From: an uncultured Roseobacter sp.
GTDB lineage: Bacteria; Pseudomonadota; Alphaproteobacteria; Rhodobacterales; Rhodobacteraceae
DNA length: 64,000 nt
Reading direction: 5' to 3'
Assembly (NCBI RefSeq): GCF_947493125.1
Contig: NZ_CANLQB010000003.1
Coordinates: 186,001-250,000, forward strand
In this document: positions 16,558-25,726 of the stretch, piece by piece
Layout: every line of letters begins with the position of its first letter
Position numbering within the stretch: position 1 is the stretch's first letter
Notes under the pieces: generated by a model
What the model was told of the DNA's origin: nothing
Seen by the model: only the letters and a program-made list of their open reading frames with translations
The model's database searches: none
Program-made: the position numbers and the translations under genes

Positions 16558-17631
16558 ATGGACGACCTCAAGCAGAAATACCTGGGCCAGATTGCCGATG
16601 CAGGCGATGAAGCCGTGCTGGAGGCGATCCGGCTCTCCGCCGTGGGCAAGAAGGGCGAAGTTGCGCTGAAGATGCGCGAGCTCGGCAAGATGACGCCCGA
16701 GGAGCGGCAGGTCGCGGGCCCGGCGCTGAATGCCTTGAAGGACGAGATTAATTCGGCGCTGGCCGCCAAAAAGGCGGCCCTCGCGGACACGGCGCTCGAT
16801 GCGCGGCTCCGCGAGGAGTGGCTCGACGTCACCCTGCCGGCGCGCAGCCGGCGACAGGGCACGATCCATCCGATCAGCCAGGTCACCGAAGAGGTGACCG
16901 CCATCTTCGCCGAGATGGGGTTCAGCGTCGCCGAAGGCCCGCGCATCGACACCGATTGGTACAACTTCGATGCGCTGAACATCCCCGGGCATCATCCGGC
17001 GCGGGCGGAGATGGACACTTTCTATATGCACCGCGCGGAGGGCGATAACCGCCCGCCGCATGTGCTGCGCACGCATACCTCGCCGGTGCAGATCCGCTCG
17101 ATGGAGACGATGGGCGCGCCGATGCGCATCATCTGTCCGGGTGGCGTCTACCGCGCGGATTATGACCAGACCCACACACCAATGTTCCACCAGGTCGAAG
17201 GTCTGGCCATTGACCAAGACATCTCCATGGCCAATCTCAAGTGGGTCTTGGAAGAGTTCGTGAAGGCGTTTTTCGAGGTAGACGGTGTCGACCTGCGCTT
17301 CCGCGCCTCGCACTTCCCCTTCACCGAACCCTCCGCCGAGGTGGATATTCGCTGCTCTTGGGAGGGTGGCAAGCTCAATGTGGGCGAGGGCGACGATTGG
17401 CTTGAGATCCTGGGCTCCGGTATGGTGCATCCCAAGGTGCTGAAGGCGGGCGGGATCGACCCCGAGAGCTGGCAGGGGTTTGCCTTTGGCATGGGCATCG
17501 ACCGTATCGCGATGCTGAAATACGGCATCCCTGATTTGCGCGCCTTCTTCGACTCGGATCTGCGCTGGCTGCGCCACTACGGCTTTGCCAGCCTGGATCA
17601 GCCAACCCTGCACGGCGGCCTGAGTCGGTAA
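16558..17631 (+). CDS. pheS: Phenylalanine-tRNA ligase alpha subunit
   Basis: A 357-aa class II aminoacyl-tRNA synthetase subunit. Start [18 protein letters not shown] is the usual N terminus, so upstream in-frame Mets (16363, 16540) were rejected. Visible are the N-terminal coiled coil (about 1-100), the motif 1 region, motif 2 ([12 protein letters not shown]), and the motif 3 region [14 protein letters not shown] near the C terminus. It forms an alpha2beta2 enzyme with PheT, charging tRNA-Phe. pheT lies about 1.2 kb downstream, separated by two genes, which is not the usual direct pheST fusion of genes. Confidence 0.96.
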   Translation: MDDLKQKYLGQIADAGDEAVLEAIRLSAVGKKGEVALKMRELGKMTPEERQVAGPALNALKDEINSALAAKKAALADTALDARLREEWLDVTLPARSRRQGTIHPISQVTEEVTAIFAEMGFSVAEGPRIDTDWYNFDALNIPGHHPARAEMDTFYMHRAEGDNRPPHVLRTHTSPVQIRSMETMGAPMRIICPGGVYRADYDQTHTPMFHQVEGLAIDQDISMANLKWVLEEFVKAFFEVDGVDLRFRASHFPFTEPSAEVDIRCSWEGGKLNVGEGDDWLEILGSGMVHPKVLKAGGIDPESWQGFAFGMGIDRIAMLKYGIPDLRAFFDSDLRWLRHYGFASLDQPTLHGGLSR

Positions 17632-17658
17632 ATATCGACGGCACGGGAAAAGCGTGCT

Positions 17659-17922
17659 ATGATTCCCGCCATGGTAGAGAAAGACCAGACACCCGACCGG
17701 GGCTCACGCGTTTTGCTGGTGGCCGTGATGCTGTGCCTGATCATCGTGGCACATGTGTTCATGTGGTTCTCTGACATGCCGCGCGACCTGAAGATCGTCT
17801 TCACGGTTCTGAATGCAGCGGGCTGGACCATCGTGCTTGCCCCGATCCTTCTGGTCGACCGCTGGCTGGCCACGATCCAGTCGGGCAATACGGACGAGGA
17901 CCCGGAGGTTCAGAGCCCCTGA
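17659..17922 (+). CDS. Small two-helix membrane protein
   Basis: An 87-aa protein with two hydrophobic helices (LLVAVMLCLIIVAHVFMWF and LNAAGWTIVLAPILLVDRW) and a charged tail ending in NTDEDPEVQSP. I cannot assign it to a named family. It starts at ATG 17659 or the Met 12 bases on. It lies 27 bases after pheS on the same strand and before the esterase gene, so it probably shares their transcript. Confidence 0.55.
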   Translation: MIPAMVEKDQTPDRGSRVLLVAVMLCLIIVAHVFMWFSDMPRDLKIVFTVLNAAGWTIVLAPILLVDRWLATIQSGNTDEDPEVQSP

Positions 17923-17981
17923 CGGGGGCGACTGACGCGGACGTGATGTGACACGGCATCGGTGCTGCATAGAGTGCGACC

Positions 17982-18791
17982 ATGCTGTTGCGATTTCTCG
18001 TGATGATCTCTCTTATGTGCTTGGCACCCGCCAGCTTTGCGATGGGGCCCGCGACGCCCGCTTGCATGGATGACGTGCCTTGCGTCCTCGGAGACCGGTC
18101 GTATCACTTGAAGCTGCCCGATGACTGGGACGGCACCACGCCCTTGCCGGTCATGCTGCATTTTCACGGGTGGCAGCGCACCGGTGCCCTGCCGGTGAAG
18201 CACCAGCGGATTTCGGGGGCCACCCGGCGGCGAGGCGTGTTGTTGCTGGCGCCGAACGGGCTGCGCAAGACCTGGGACTTTTGGGACAGCGAGACGGAGG
18301 ATGTGGCCTTTGCCGCAGCTGTTCTGGAGGATGCTGCGAGGCGCTACCCGATTGATCCTGAGCGGATCTACGTCTCGGGCTACTCCTTCGGATCGGCCAT
18401 GGCCTGGCGGTTTGTCTGCGAGAACGGCGATGGCGTGGCCGCCCTGTTGGCGGTTGCAGGTACGTTGCGGCAGAGCGAGGACTGCCCGCAGGCGCCGCGC
18501 GAAGTGCGCCACGTGCATGGGCTTGCAGATACGGTCATGGATTTTCCGGTGGGTCCCGGCGGGGACGAAACCTACCCGGTGGCGCTGTGGCGTGCGCATT
18601 TCGGCTGCATGGAGGGGATCGCGCAGGGTTCGTGGAGCGCTCGGGAGTTCCTCACCTTTGAGCGTACCACATGGGAGTGTGACGGCGGGCGCGTGAGCCT
18701 CGATCTGCATCCCAGCGGGCATTTCATTCCGCACGGCTGGATTGCGCGTCAGCTCGACGAGTTGCTGGGATTGCCACCCTCCTATCCCTAA
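17982..18791 (+). CDS. Secreted PHB-depolymerase-like esterase
   Basis: A 269-aa secreted hydrolase of the polyhydroxybutyrate depolymerase/feruloyl esterase (LpqC) type. MLLRFLVMISLMCLAPASFA is a signal peptide. The lipase box is SGYSFGSAMAW (nucleophile Ser in GYSFG), the oxyanion region is LHFHGWQRTG, and a late His (SGHFIPHGW) completes the triad. Cys residues at CMDD, CVLG, CENG, CPQA, CMEG and CDGG suggest disulfides. It sits between pheS and pheT on the same strand, although its role is unrelated. Substrate unknown. Confidence 0.75.
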   Translation: MLLRFLVMISLMCLAPASFAMGPATPACMDDVPCVLGDRSYHLKLPDDWDGTTPLPVMLHFHGWQRTGALPVKHQRISGATRRRGVLLLAPNGLRKTWDFWDSETEDVAFAAAVLEDAARRYPIDPERIYVSGYSFGSAMAWRFVCENGDGVAALLAVAGTLRQSEDCPQAPREVRHVHGLADTVMDFPVGPGGDETYPVALWRAHFGCMEGIAQGSWSAREFLTFERTTWECDGGRVSLDLHPSGHFIPHGWIARQLDELLGLPPSYP

Positions 18792-18865
18792 GCGCACCAA
18801 TGCCTTTCCCCTCGCGGTCCTTTCCGCTATCAGGGCGCGGACTTGATTTGCCCCGGTGCCGAGAC

Positions 18866-21265
18866 ATGAAATTCACGCTTTCCTGGTTGAAAGACCATCT
18901 GGACACAACCGCGACGCTGGATGAGATCCTCTATGCGTTGACCGACCTCGGGCTTGAGGTCGAAGGCGTCGAGGACCGGGGGGCAAAACTGCGCGACTTT
19001 ACAATCGGCTATGTGAAATCCGCCGAGAAACATCCCGATGCCGACCGGTTGCGCGTCTGCCAGGTTGAAACGGACGAGGGTGTGAAGCAGATTATCTGCG
19101 GGGCGCCAAATGCCCGCGAAGGCATCACCGTGGTGGTGGCCAAGCCGGGTGTCTACGTGCCCGGCATCGACACGACCATCGGCGTGGGCAAGATCCGCGG
19201 GATCGAGAGCTTCGGCATGATGGCCTCCGAGCGCGAGATGGAGCTGAGCGATGAGCATGACGGCATCATCGAGTTGCCCTCGGGTGAGGTGGGTCAGAGC
19301 TTTGTCGACTGGCTGGCAGAGAATGACCCGGCCAAGGTCGACCCGGTGATCGAGATTGCGATCACGCCGAACCGGCCCGATGCGCTTGGCGTGCGCGGCA
19401 TTGCGCGTGATTTGGCCGCGCGCGGGCTCGGCACCCTGAAGAAGCGCGATGTGGATGCGGTGGAGGGCACCTTCCCCTGTCCGGTCAGCGTCACTATTGA
19501 TGGCGACACGCTGGAGCAATGCCCGGTGTTTTACGGCCGCGTCATTCGCGGCGTGTCAAACGGGCCTAGCCCTGCCTGGTTGCAGGACTGTTTACGGGCC
19601 ATCGGATTGCGCCCGATCTCCTTCCTCGTGGATGTCACAAACTTCTTCACCTATGACCGCAACCGCCCGCTGCATGTCTTTGATGCGGACAAGATTGCCG
19701 GCAAGGCCCTGCGCGTGCACCGCGCCAAGGGCGGCGAGACGCTGATAGGTCTCGACGAGAAGGACTACACCTTCGACGAGGGCATGACCCTGATCTCGGA
19801 TGCGAATGGCGTCGAGAGCATTGGCGGTGTGATGGGGGGGCTGGCGTCGGGCTGCACGGAAGAGACCACGAATGTGTTCCTTGAGACGGCCTATTTCGAC
19901 CCGATCCGCACGGCCCACACGGGCCGCGCGCTCAAGATCAATTCCGACGCCCGATACCGGTTCGAGCGGGGCATTGACCCGGCGTGGACACCCTATGGCA
20001 TCGAGCACGCGACCCGGATGATCCTGGATCATGCGGGCGGCGAGGCCTCCGAGGTGATCGTGGCGGGCAAGATCCCCGAGACGGGCCGCGCCTACAAGCT
20101 GGATGCGGCGCGGGTGCGCTCGCTGGTGGGCATGGATATTCCCGAAAGCGAGCAGCGTCAGACGCTGACCTCTCTGGGCTTCGTTCTCGAAGGCAGTATG
20201 GCTCATGTGCCCAGCTGGCGCCCCGATGTACAGGGTGAGGCCGATCTGGTGGAAGAGGTTGCACGCGTGGCGTCGCTTACCAAGCTCCAGGGCAAGCCTT
20301 TGCCGCGGGTCACGGAGGGCGTGCCCAAGCCGATCCTGTCGCCGGTGCAGCGCCGCGAAGCGATCGCCCGGCGCACCTGCGCGGCGCTCGGGTACAATGA
20401 GTGTGTGACCTATACTTTCATTGATCAGGCTTCGGCCGCGCTCTTTGGCGGTGGTGCGGAGGACACCAAGCTGGAAAACCCGATCAGCAGCGACATGAGC
20501 CATATGCGCCCGGCACTGTTGCCGGGGCTGTTGCAGGCGGCGGCCCGCAACCAGGCGCGGGGCTTCGGCGATCTGGCGCTTTTCGAGGTCGGCCCCGCCT
20601 TCCATGGGGGCGAGCCCGGAGAGCAGCACACGCTGGTCAGCGGACTTCTCGTCGGACGGACGGGCCCGAAGGACGTGCTGGGCGCCTCCCGCGCGGTCGA
20701 TGTCTTTGACGTGAAGGCGGATGCAGAGACCGTGCTCGCAACGCTTGGGGCACCCGCCAAGGTGCAGATCCTGCGCGGCGCGTCAGAGTGGTGGCACCCG
20801 GGTCGGCACGGGATGATCTGCCTGGGCCCGAAAAAGGTTCTGGGCATCTTTGGCGAGCTGCACCCGCGGGTGCTGGCTGCGATGGATGTAAAAGGCCCGG
20901 CGATGGCTTTCACGCTCTGGCCCGGCGAAGTGCCGATGCCCCGCAAGACGGGCGCGACCCGGCCCGCGCTGAAGATCTCTGATCTGCAGGCGGTCGAACG
21001 CGATTTCGCCTTCGTGGTCGATGCCGATGTAGAAGCGCTGACTCTGGTGAATGCCGCCATGGGTGCTGACAAGGCGCTGATCGAGGATGTGCACATCTTC
21101 GACGAGTTCATCGGCGGCAGCCTGGGAGAGGGCAAGAAATCCCTCGCGCTCACGGTGCGGATGCAACCGGTGGACCAGACCTTGAAGGATACGGATATCG
21201 AAGCGGTCAGTGCCAAGGTCGTCGAGAAAGTCAGCAAGGCGACCGGAGCTGTCCTGCGCGGTTAG
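18866..21265 (+). CDS. pheT: Phenylalanine-tRNA ligase beta subunit
   Basis: A 799-aa protein, the normal PheT length. It starts MKFTLSWLKDHLDTTATLDE and has the tRNA-binding (EMAP-II like) domain (about 40-150), the B3/B4 editing region (about 210-390, with SDARYRFERGIDP), the B5 domain (about 400-470) and a C-terminal ferredoxin-fold anticodon-binding domain (about 705-798, DLQAVERDFAFVVD). It pairs with PheS. The start at 18866 was chosen because upstream residues (MPFPSRSFPLS) do not fit the family. Confidence 0.96.
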   Translation: MKFTLSWLKDHLDTTATLDEILYALTDLGLEVEGVEDRGAKLRDFTIGYVKSAEKHPDADRLRVCQVETDEGVKQIICGAPNAREGITVVVAKPGVYVPGIDTTIGVGKIRGIESFGMMASEREMELSDEHDGIIELPSGEVGQSFVDWLAENDPAKVDPVIEIAITPNRPDALGVRGIARDLAARGLGTLKKRDVDAVEGTFPCPVSVTIDGDTLEQCPVFYGRVIRGVSNGPSPAWLQDCLRAIGLRPISFLVDVTNFFTYDRNRPLHVFDADKIAGKALRVHRAKGGETLIGLDEKDYTFDEGMTLISDANGVESIGGVMGGLASGCTEETTNVFLETAYFDPIRTAHTGRALKINSDARYRFERGIDPAWTPYGIEHATRMILDHAGGEASEVIVAGKIPETGRAYKLDAARVRSLVGMDIPESEQRQTLTSLGFVLEGSMAHVPSWRPDVQGEADLVEEVARVASLTKLQGKPLPRVTEGVPKPILSPVQRREAIARRTCAALGYNECVTYTFIDQASAALFGGGAEDTKLENPISSDMSHMRPALLPGLLQAAARNQARGFGDLALFEVGPAFHGGEPGEQHTLVSGLLVGRTGPKDVLGASRAVDVFDVKADAETVLATLGAPAKVQILRGASEWWHPGRHGMICLGPKKVLGIFGELHPRVLAAMDVKGPAMAFTLWPGEVPMPRKTGATRPALKISDLQAVERDFAFVVDADVEALTLVNAAMGADKALIEDVHIFDEFIGGSLGEGKKSLALTVRMQPVDQTLKDTDIEAVSAKVVEKVSKATGAVLRG

Positions 21266-21326
21266 TGCGGGACAGGCCCGACTGGCGCCCTATCTCAGGG
21301 CAAATATCGAAACGAAGGAGAGCGCC

Positions 21327-21776
21327 ATGACGCTAAACGTCTATTTGTCCGGAGAAATCCACACCGACTGGCGCGAGCAGATCATTGACGGGGCCAAGGA
21401 CCTTGATGTGCGGTTCGACAGTCCTGTCACCGACCACGCGGCCAGTGATGATTGCGGCGTCGCGATCCTCGGGGCGGAGCTGAACAAGTACTGGCACGAC
21501 CACAAGGGCGCGATGGTAAATGCCATCCGCACGCGCAAAGGTATCGCGGATGCCGATGTGGTGGTCGTCAGGTTCGGCGACCAGTACAAGCAGTGGAATG
21601 CCGCCTTCGATGCCGGTTATGCCGCAGCTCTCGGAAAATCACTGATCATCCTGCACGGGCCCGATCATGCCCATGCGCTGAAAGAAGTGGATGCCGCGGC
21701 CTTGGCGGTCGCCGAAGAGCCCGGGCAGGTGGTGCAGATCTTACGCTACGTGCTCACCGGGACGCTGCCGTCCTGA
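21327..21776 (+). CDS. ytoQ: YtoQ family protein
   Basis: A 149-aa YtoQ family protein, related to the nucleoside 2-deoxyribosyltransferase fold. It starts MTLNVYLSGEIHTDWREQI; the block DHAASDDCGVAILGAE, the loop KYWHDHKGAMVNAIRTRKG and a C-terminal GYAAALGKSLIILHG are the family pattern. The biochemical role of YtoQ is not firmly known. ATG at 21327 follows AAGGAGAGC, which fits a ribosome site; upstream sequence overlaps pheT and was rejected as a start. It is the last gene of the rightward pheS-pheT group and is followed by a cluster of hairpins. Confidence 0.8.
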   Translation: MTLNVYLSGEIHTDWREQIIDGAKDLDVRFDSPVTDHAASDDCGVAILGAELNKYWHDHKGAMVNAIRTRKGIADADVVVVRFGDQYKQWNAAFDAGYAAALGKSLIILHGPDHAHALKEVDAAALAVAEEPGQVVQILRYVLTGTLPS

Positions 21777-21787
21777 CGGCGCGCCGC

Positions 21788-21865
21788 GGGGTGGCCTGAA
21801 AGCCCACCCCACCTGCCAGCACACACGGTCAGGCCTGGCAGGTACGGTGGGCCTTTGGGCCACCG
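21788..21865. repeat. Cluster of inverted repeats between convergent genes
   Basis: Three successive hairpins lie between ytoQ and the GST gene. GGGGTGG/CCACCCC is at 21788-21810 with the recurring GCTTTCAGG core on the minus strand. ACCTGCCAG (21811-21819) pairs with CTGGCAGGT (21835-21843). CGGTGG/CCACCG spans 21845-21865. The first matches elements at 31316 and 50864. They probably act as bidirectional terminators, since the genes converge here. Confidence 0.6.
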
Positions 21866-22582
21866 CTAGGCGGCGCGTGATGCCGGCTCGCGCGGCGGGA
21901 TCTGCAGCCCTGTCGCCACGGCAGGCCGCTCCAGGAACCGGTCGAGATGGGCTGCCACATTTGTGTAACCGGAGAAGCCGACCGCCTCTTTCGCACCGTA
22001 GAAATCCAGCGCACGCAGCCACGGTGCAATGGCGATATCGGCGATGGAGTACTCCTCTGCGATCCAGGTCTTGCCGTCCAGCACGCCGTCAAGCACCCCC
22101 AACAGGCGTTTGGCCTCGCCGATGTAGCGTTCTTGAGGGCGCTTATCCTCCCATTGAGATCCGGCAAATTTGTAGAAGAACCCAAGCTGGCCGAACATCG
22201 GCCCCAGACCGCCCATCTGGAACATCACCCATTGGATGATGTGCGCCTTTTCGGCGGCCCCGGACCCGATCAGCTTGCCTGACTTCTCGGCAAGATAGAT
22301 CAGGATCGCCCCGCTTTCGAAGAGCTCAAGCGGTTGGTCGCCGGGGCCGTCCGGATCTATGATCGCCGGGATCTTGTTGTTCGGGTTGAGCGAGAGAAAC
22401 TCCGGGCTCTTCACATCCGCATCCGCAAGCGTGACCGTATGCGCCTCATAGGGAATGCCCATTTCTTCCAGCGCGATGGATACTTTCACCCCGTTTGGTG
22501 TCGGGAAGGAATAGAGCTGCAGCACGCTGGGGTCCTTCGCGGGCCATTTCTCGTTGATCTTGAAGTTGGACACATCCGCCAT
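21866..22582 (-). CDS. Glutathione S-transferase, Nu-class/YghU-like
   Basis: A 238-aa protein with the two-domain GST layout. The N-terminal thioredoxin-like domain is at about 17-105 (LYSFPTPNGVKVSIALEEMG, with the TPN loop as the glutathione site; NPNNKIPAIID; ELFESGAILIYLAE), and an all-helical domain follows with RLLGVLDGVLDGKTWIAEE and SIADIAIAPW. The pattern resembles the YfcG/YghU disulfide-bond oxidoreductase group. The physiological substrate is unknown. It converges on ytoQ and diverges from mscL. Confidence 0.85.
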   Translation of the reverse strand: MADVSNFKINEKWPAKDPSVLQLYSFPTPNGVKVSIALEEMGIPYEAHTVTLADADVKSPEFLSLNPNNKIPAIIDPDGPGDQPLELFESGAILIYLAEKSGKLIGSGAAEKAHIIQWVMFQMGGLGPMFGQLGFFYKFAGSQWEDKRPQERYIGEAKRLLGVLDGVLDGKTWIAEEYSIADIAIAPWLRALDFYGAKEAVGFSGYTNVAAHLDRFLERPAVATGLQIPPREPASRAA

Positions 22583-22731
22583 CCTGGCTCTCCTCGGTCT
22601 GATTGTGAGTGCAAGCTAGGCGGATTTCCCCGTAAAAACAGTCTCGTTTGCGCGCAGCGATGTGTTAACAAATGCACAAGGCGGCCGGTTCCGTGAAACA
22701 GACCGCCGGAAAAACAGTGTGAGGGACATCA

Positions 22732-23160
22732 ATGATCAACGAATTCAAGGATTTCATTGCCAAGGGCAATGTCATGGACATGGCTGTGGGCATCATCATA
22801 GGGGCCGCATTTACGGCGATTGTCACATCGCTGGTGGGGGATCTGATCAATCCGATCATCGCGCTCTTTACCGGCGGGATCGACTTCTCCGGCTGGTTCT
22901 ACGTTCTGGGCGAAGAGACTTTTGCCTCCATTGAATCGGCGACCGAAGCGGGTGTTCCTGTCTTCGCCGTGGGCAAATTCGTGATGGCGGTGATCAATTT
23001 CCTGATCGTGGCCTTCGTGGTGTTTTTGCTGGTGAAGATGGTCAACCGCATCAAGGATGCGGCAACCGCGGAAGAAGAGGCCGCGCCTGAAGAGCCCTCC
23101 GGCCCGAGTGAGCTGGACGTGCTGCTGGAAATCCGGGATGCGTTGAAGACGTCAGACTGA
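22732..23160 (+). CDS. mscL: Large-conductance mechanosensitive channel
   Basis: A 142-aa MscL: an amphipathic N-terminal helix ([20 protein letters not shown]), the pore helix TM1 with the conserved [15 protein letters not shown], a periplasmic loop, TM2 ([20 protein letters not shown]) and a charged cytoplasmic helix ([14 protein letters not shown]...). It forms a pentameric pore in the inner membrane that releases solutes when turgor stretches the membrane. The length is typical. It is followed by a terminator. Confidence 0.97.
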   Translation: MINEFKDFIAKGNVMDMAVGIIIGAAFTAIVTSLVGDLINPIIALFTGGIDFSGWFYVLGEETFASIESATEAGVPVFAVGKFVMAVINFLIVAFVVFLLVKMVNRIKDAATAEEEAAPEEPSGPSELDVLLEIRDALKTSD

Positions 23161-23179
23161 ACATAATGGAATAACCTGG

Positions 23180-23214
23180 AAGCCCGCGTGCGACGTCCCG
23201 CGGGCTTATTTTAG
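23180..23214 (+). terminator. Terminator after mscL
   Basis: GCCCGCG (23182-23188) pairs with CGCGGGC (23199-23205), followed by TTATTTTA. Confidence 0.8.
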
Positions 23215-23239
23215 GCCTGGGAGACTGGCTTGGCCCTTA

Positions 23240-23256
23240 GTTCTATTTAGTAGAAC
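23240..23256. promoter_or_regulatory. Palindrome in the AT-rich sbtA upstream region
   Basis: GTTCTA (23240-23245) and TAGAAC (23251-23256) are perfect inverted arms with a 5-base spacer. The surrounding 23230-23290 is strongly AT-rich (ATATATTACA, GATATATTTT) unlike the rest of the window. It lies about 85 bases upstream of the transporter start codon and is a candidate regulator site. Confidence 0.45.
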
Positions 23257-23332
23257 ATATATTACAAAAAGATATATTTTATTTCTTCATTGGGATGCGC
23301 CATATGATCAGACGTTGCACAACGGAGGTTTT

Positions 23333-24388
23333 ATGGACATCATCGCTGACATCGCCACGACCATTCTGGCGCAAATGCAAAAACCGACATTGGCGTTCCT
23401 GCTGGGTGGGATGATGCTGGCTGCCCTCGGCAGCAAGCTCGAAGTGCCGGATCCGGTCTATAAGTTCATTGTCATGCTCTTGCTGCTCAAAGTCGGCTTG
23501 GGCGCGGGTATCTCGGTGCGCGAGGCCGATGTGATTGCGCTTGCCGTGCCGGCGCTCTGCGCGGCTGCGATAGGTGTGGCTATTGTCCTGCTCGGCGGCA
23601 GCACTTTGGCGCGGTGGCGCGGGGTTTCCCGCATGGACGGGATGGCGACGGCAGGTCTTTTCGGCGCTGTCTCTGCCTCGACGCTGGCGGCGGGTATGGC
23701 GATGCTTGACGCGGAGAATATCGCTTATGAAGGCTTCATCGGCGCGCTTTATCCCTTCATGGACATTGCAGCCTTGGTCACGGCCATCGTGCTGGCGCGG
23801 ATGAGTGCGGAGCGGCGCGCGGCAAGTAACGTTCAGTCCGGCGGAACGGTGACCGTGGGCGGTGGCGGTTCCGGCAGTGGGTTTGACGGTGACGTGGTGC
23901 GCGGCATTCTGGTTGACACCTTCCGCAGCCCGGCGATCTCGGCGCTGGTGCTCGGCATTGCCATCGGCCTCTTCGCACGGCCCGAGTCGGTCTATGAAAG
24001 CTTCTACGAGCCGCTCTTCCGGGGGCTGTTGTCGATCCTGATGCTGGTGATGGGCATGGAGGCGTGGTCGCGGTTGTCGGAACTGCGCAAGGTGGCCCAT
24101 GCCTATGTGATCTACGGTCTGACCGCACCGATCGTGCATGGGATGATGGGCTTTGGCCTCGGGCTGGTCGCGCATCACCTCACGGGCTTTTCCGGCGGTG
24201 GCGTGGTTCTGCTGGCAATCATGGCAGCCTCCAGCTCGGATATCTCCGGCCCGCCGACGATGCGCGGGGCGCTGCCCGAGGCGAACCCCTCGGCCTATAT
24301 CGGCGCCTCTACGGGATTGGGCACACCGGTTGCGATCCTGAGCATCCCGCTCTTTATGGCGCTGGTCGAGGTGACCATCGGGCTTTGA
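23333..24388 (+). CDS. sbtA: Sodium-dependent bicarbonate transporter, SbtA family
   Basis: A 351-aa inner-membrane protein of the SbtA (DUF897) family, which imports bicarbonate with sodium. About ten hydrophobic helices are visible, split into two halves by a hydrophilic Gly/Ser-rich loop at about residues 165-190 (VTVGGGGSGSGFDG). Repeated motifs such as AGLFGAVSASTLAAG in the first half and AIMAASSSDISGPPTMRG in the second fit the inverted-repeat fold. Start at 23333 has GGAGG six bases away. No PII-like SbtB gene is next to it, unlike in cyanobacteria, so regulation must be different. A strong terminator follows. Confidence 0.85.
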   Translation: MDIIADIATTILAQMQKPTLAFLLGGMMLAALGSKLEVPDPVYKFIVMLLLLKVGLGAGISVREADVIALAVPALCAAAIGVAIVLLGGSTLARWRGVSRMDGMATAGLFGAVSASTLAAGMAMLDAENIAYEGFIGALYPFMDIAALVTAIVLARMSAERRAASNVQSGGTVTVGGGGSGSGFDGDVVRGILVDTFRSPAISALVLGIAIGLFARPESVYESFYEPLFRGLLSILMLVMGMEAWSRLSELRKVAHAYVIYGLTAPIVHGMMGFGLGLVAHHLTGFSGGGVVLLAIMAASSSDISGPPTMRGALPEANPSAYIGASTGLGTPVAILSIPLFMALVEVTIGL

Positions 24389-24407
24389 AGCAACACGTGA
24401 AGCTTTG

Positions 24408-24439
24408 AAAACCCGGGCGAAAGCGGCCCGGGTTTTTTT
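24408..24439 (+). terminator. Terminator after sbtA
   Basis: AACCCGGGC (24410-24418) pairs with GCCCGGGTT (24426-24434), followed by a run of T bases. A strong rho-independent terminator. Confidence 0.93.
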
Positions 24440-24447
24440 GTGTGAGA

Positions 24448-24729
24448 TCAGAGCAGGGTGATGGACGTCTGCCCGGAGCCGGTGCGCAGGGCATGGGTAT
24501 CGGCCAGTTCCGGATCCGCGCGCCAGTGCTCGGCACCCTCGCGCGTCTCGAATTCCAGCACCACGGCCATTTGCGGCGTGGCGACGTCTCCTTCCAGCAC
24601 GGTCGGATTGGCGGAGGCCTGCAACACCTTGCCGCCGTGTTTGGCCAGTGCGTCGCCGGCTCTTTCACGGTAGGCGGCGAGCTTGTCGGGGTCGGTCACA
24701 TCGAGGGTGACAAAGGCGTATGCGGGCAT
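24448..24729 (-). CDS. DUF1330 domain protein
   Basis: A 93-aa protein of the DUF1330 family (ferredoxin-like, dimeric alpha-beta barrel group). The pattern YAFVTLDVTDPDKLAAYRE at the start, then VLEGDVATPQMAVVLEFETREGAEHW, fits. The function of the family is unknown. The Met at 24729 is the natural start. It is divergent from the LysR gene at 24827, so that regulator may control it. Confidence 0.75.
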   Translation of the reverse strand: MPAYAFVTLDVTDPDKLAAYRERAGDALAKHGGKVLQASANPTVLEGDVATPQMAVVLEFETREGAEHWRADPELADTHALRTGSGQTSITLL

Positions 24730-24826
24730 GGGGGTCTCCTTTTCTGTTGAACAGTTTCGACCTAGGCAGCATGTTTGTCGCCTAAAACCGCTCAACATTG
24801 CGCCTGGCATGTGCAAAAATGATCGG

Positions 24827-25726
24827 ATGAGTTTGAACTGGAACGATCTGCGCTTTGTGCTTGAAACCGTGCGGCATGGCGGGCTGAGCGGCGCGGCGCG
24901 GGCGCTGAAGGTCAACCATGCCACCGTCTCACGCCGGATTGCTGCGGCGGAGGCTGCGATGGGCACCCGGCTTTTCGACCGTGCCCCTGCAGGCTACCGT
25001 CCCACGGACGCAGGGCGGGAAGCGGCGCAGATCGCCGAGCAGATGGAGGCCAGGAGCTTTGATCTCAGCCGGCGGCTGACCGCGCGTGACCAGGTGCTGG
25101 GTGGCAGCTTGACCGTGACCGCGCCGCAACTGCTCGTTGACCGCCTGCTTGCGCCGATCCTTCGGGAGTTCAAGGAGAGCTATCCCGCGATTGACCTCTC
25201 GGTGATTGCCGACAACCGAACGCTGAACCTGGCCGCACATGAGGCCGATGTGGCGTTTCGGATTTCCGACACACCCGGAGAGACGCTCGTGGGCCGCCGC
25301 GTTACGGAACAGGCCGCGGCCGCCTATATCGCGACGGAGCTCGCAGACAGGATGCGCCTGGAGCCAGGCCGTCCGCTCGACTGGATCCGCTTTGCTCATT
25401 GGCCCGGCCCGCCGGAAGCGTTGAAGGAGGTCTGGCCCGACCGGCGCGTGACGCTGACCGTCGACGATATGTATGCCGCGCTTGCGGGTGTCCGCAGCGG
25501 CATGGGGGCGACGCGCATGCCGTGCTTCATCGGGGATGCCGAGCCCGGGCTGGAGCGACTGCCGGGCGTGCCGCTGATGCCCTATCGACCGTTGTGGGTG
25601 CTGACCCACGCTGATCTGCGCGATACGCGAAAGGTCACGACCTTCACGCAGTTCGCGGCAACGCGGATCCAGGCGCAGCGCCCGCTCTTTGAGGGGCGCA
25701 CGCGCGAGACACCGCTCAGCTTTTGA
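24827..25726 (+). CDS. LysR family transcriptional regulator
   Basis: A 299-aa LysR regulator. The N-terminal helix-turn-helix is about residues 4-62 (LRFVLETVRHGGLSGAARAL, then KVNHATVSRRIAAAEAAMG), followed by a substrate-binding domain (about 85-290). The pattern is of the LysR subgroup that regulates an adjacent gene; here the divergent DUF1330 gene is the likely target. The start at 24827 begins MSLNWNDLRFVLE, right before the HTH. The gene ends 11 bases inside the convergent ald gene. Confidence 0.9.
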   Translation: MSLNWNDLRFVLETVRHGGLSGAARALKVNHATVSRRIAAAEAAMGTRLFDRAPAGYRPTDAGREAAQIAEQMEARSFDLSRRLTARDQVLGGSLTVTAPQLLVDRLLAPILREFKESYPAIDLSVIADNRTLNLAAHEADVAFRISDTPGETLVGRRVTEQAAAAYIATELADRMRLEPGRPLDWIRFAHWPGPPEALKEVWPDRRVTLTVDDMYAALAGVRSGMGATRMPCFIGDAEPGLERLPGVPLMPYRPLWVLTHADLRDTRKVTTFTQFAATRIQAQRPLFEGRTRETPLSF

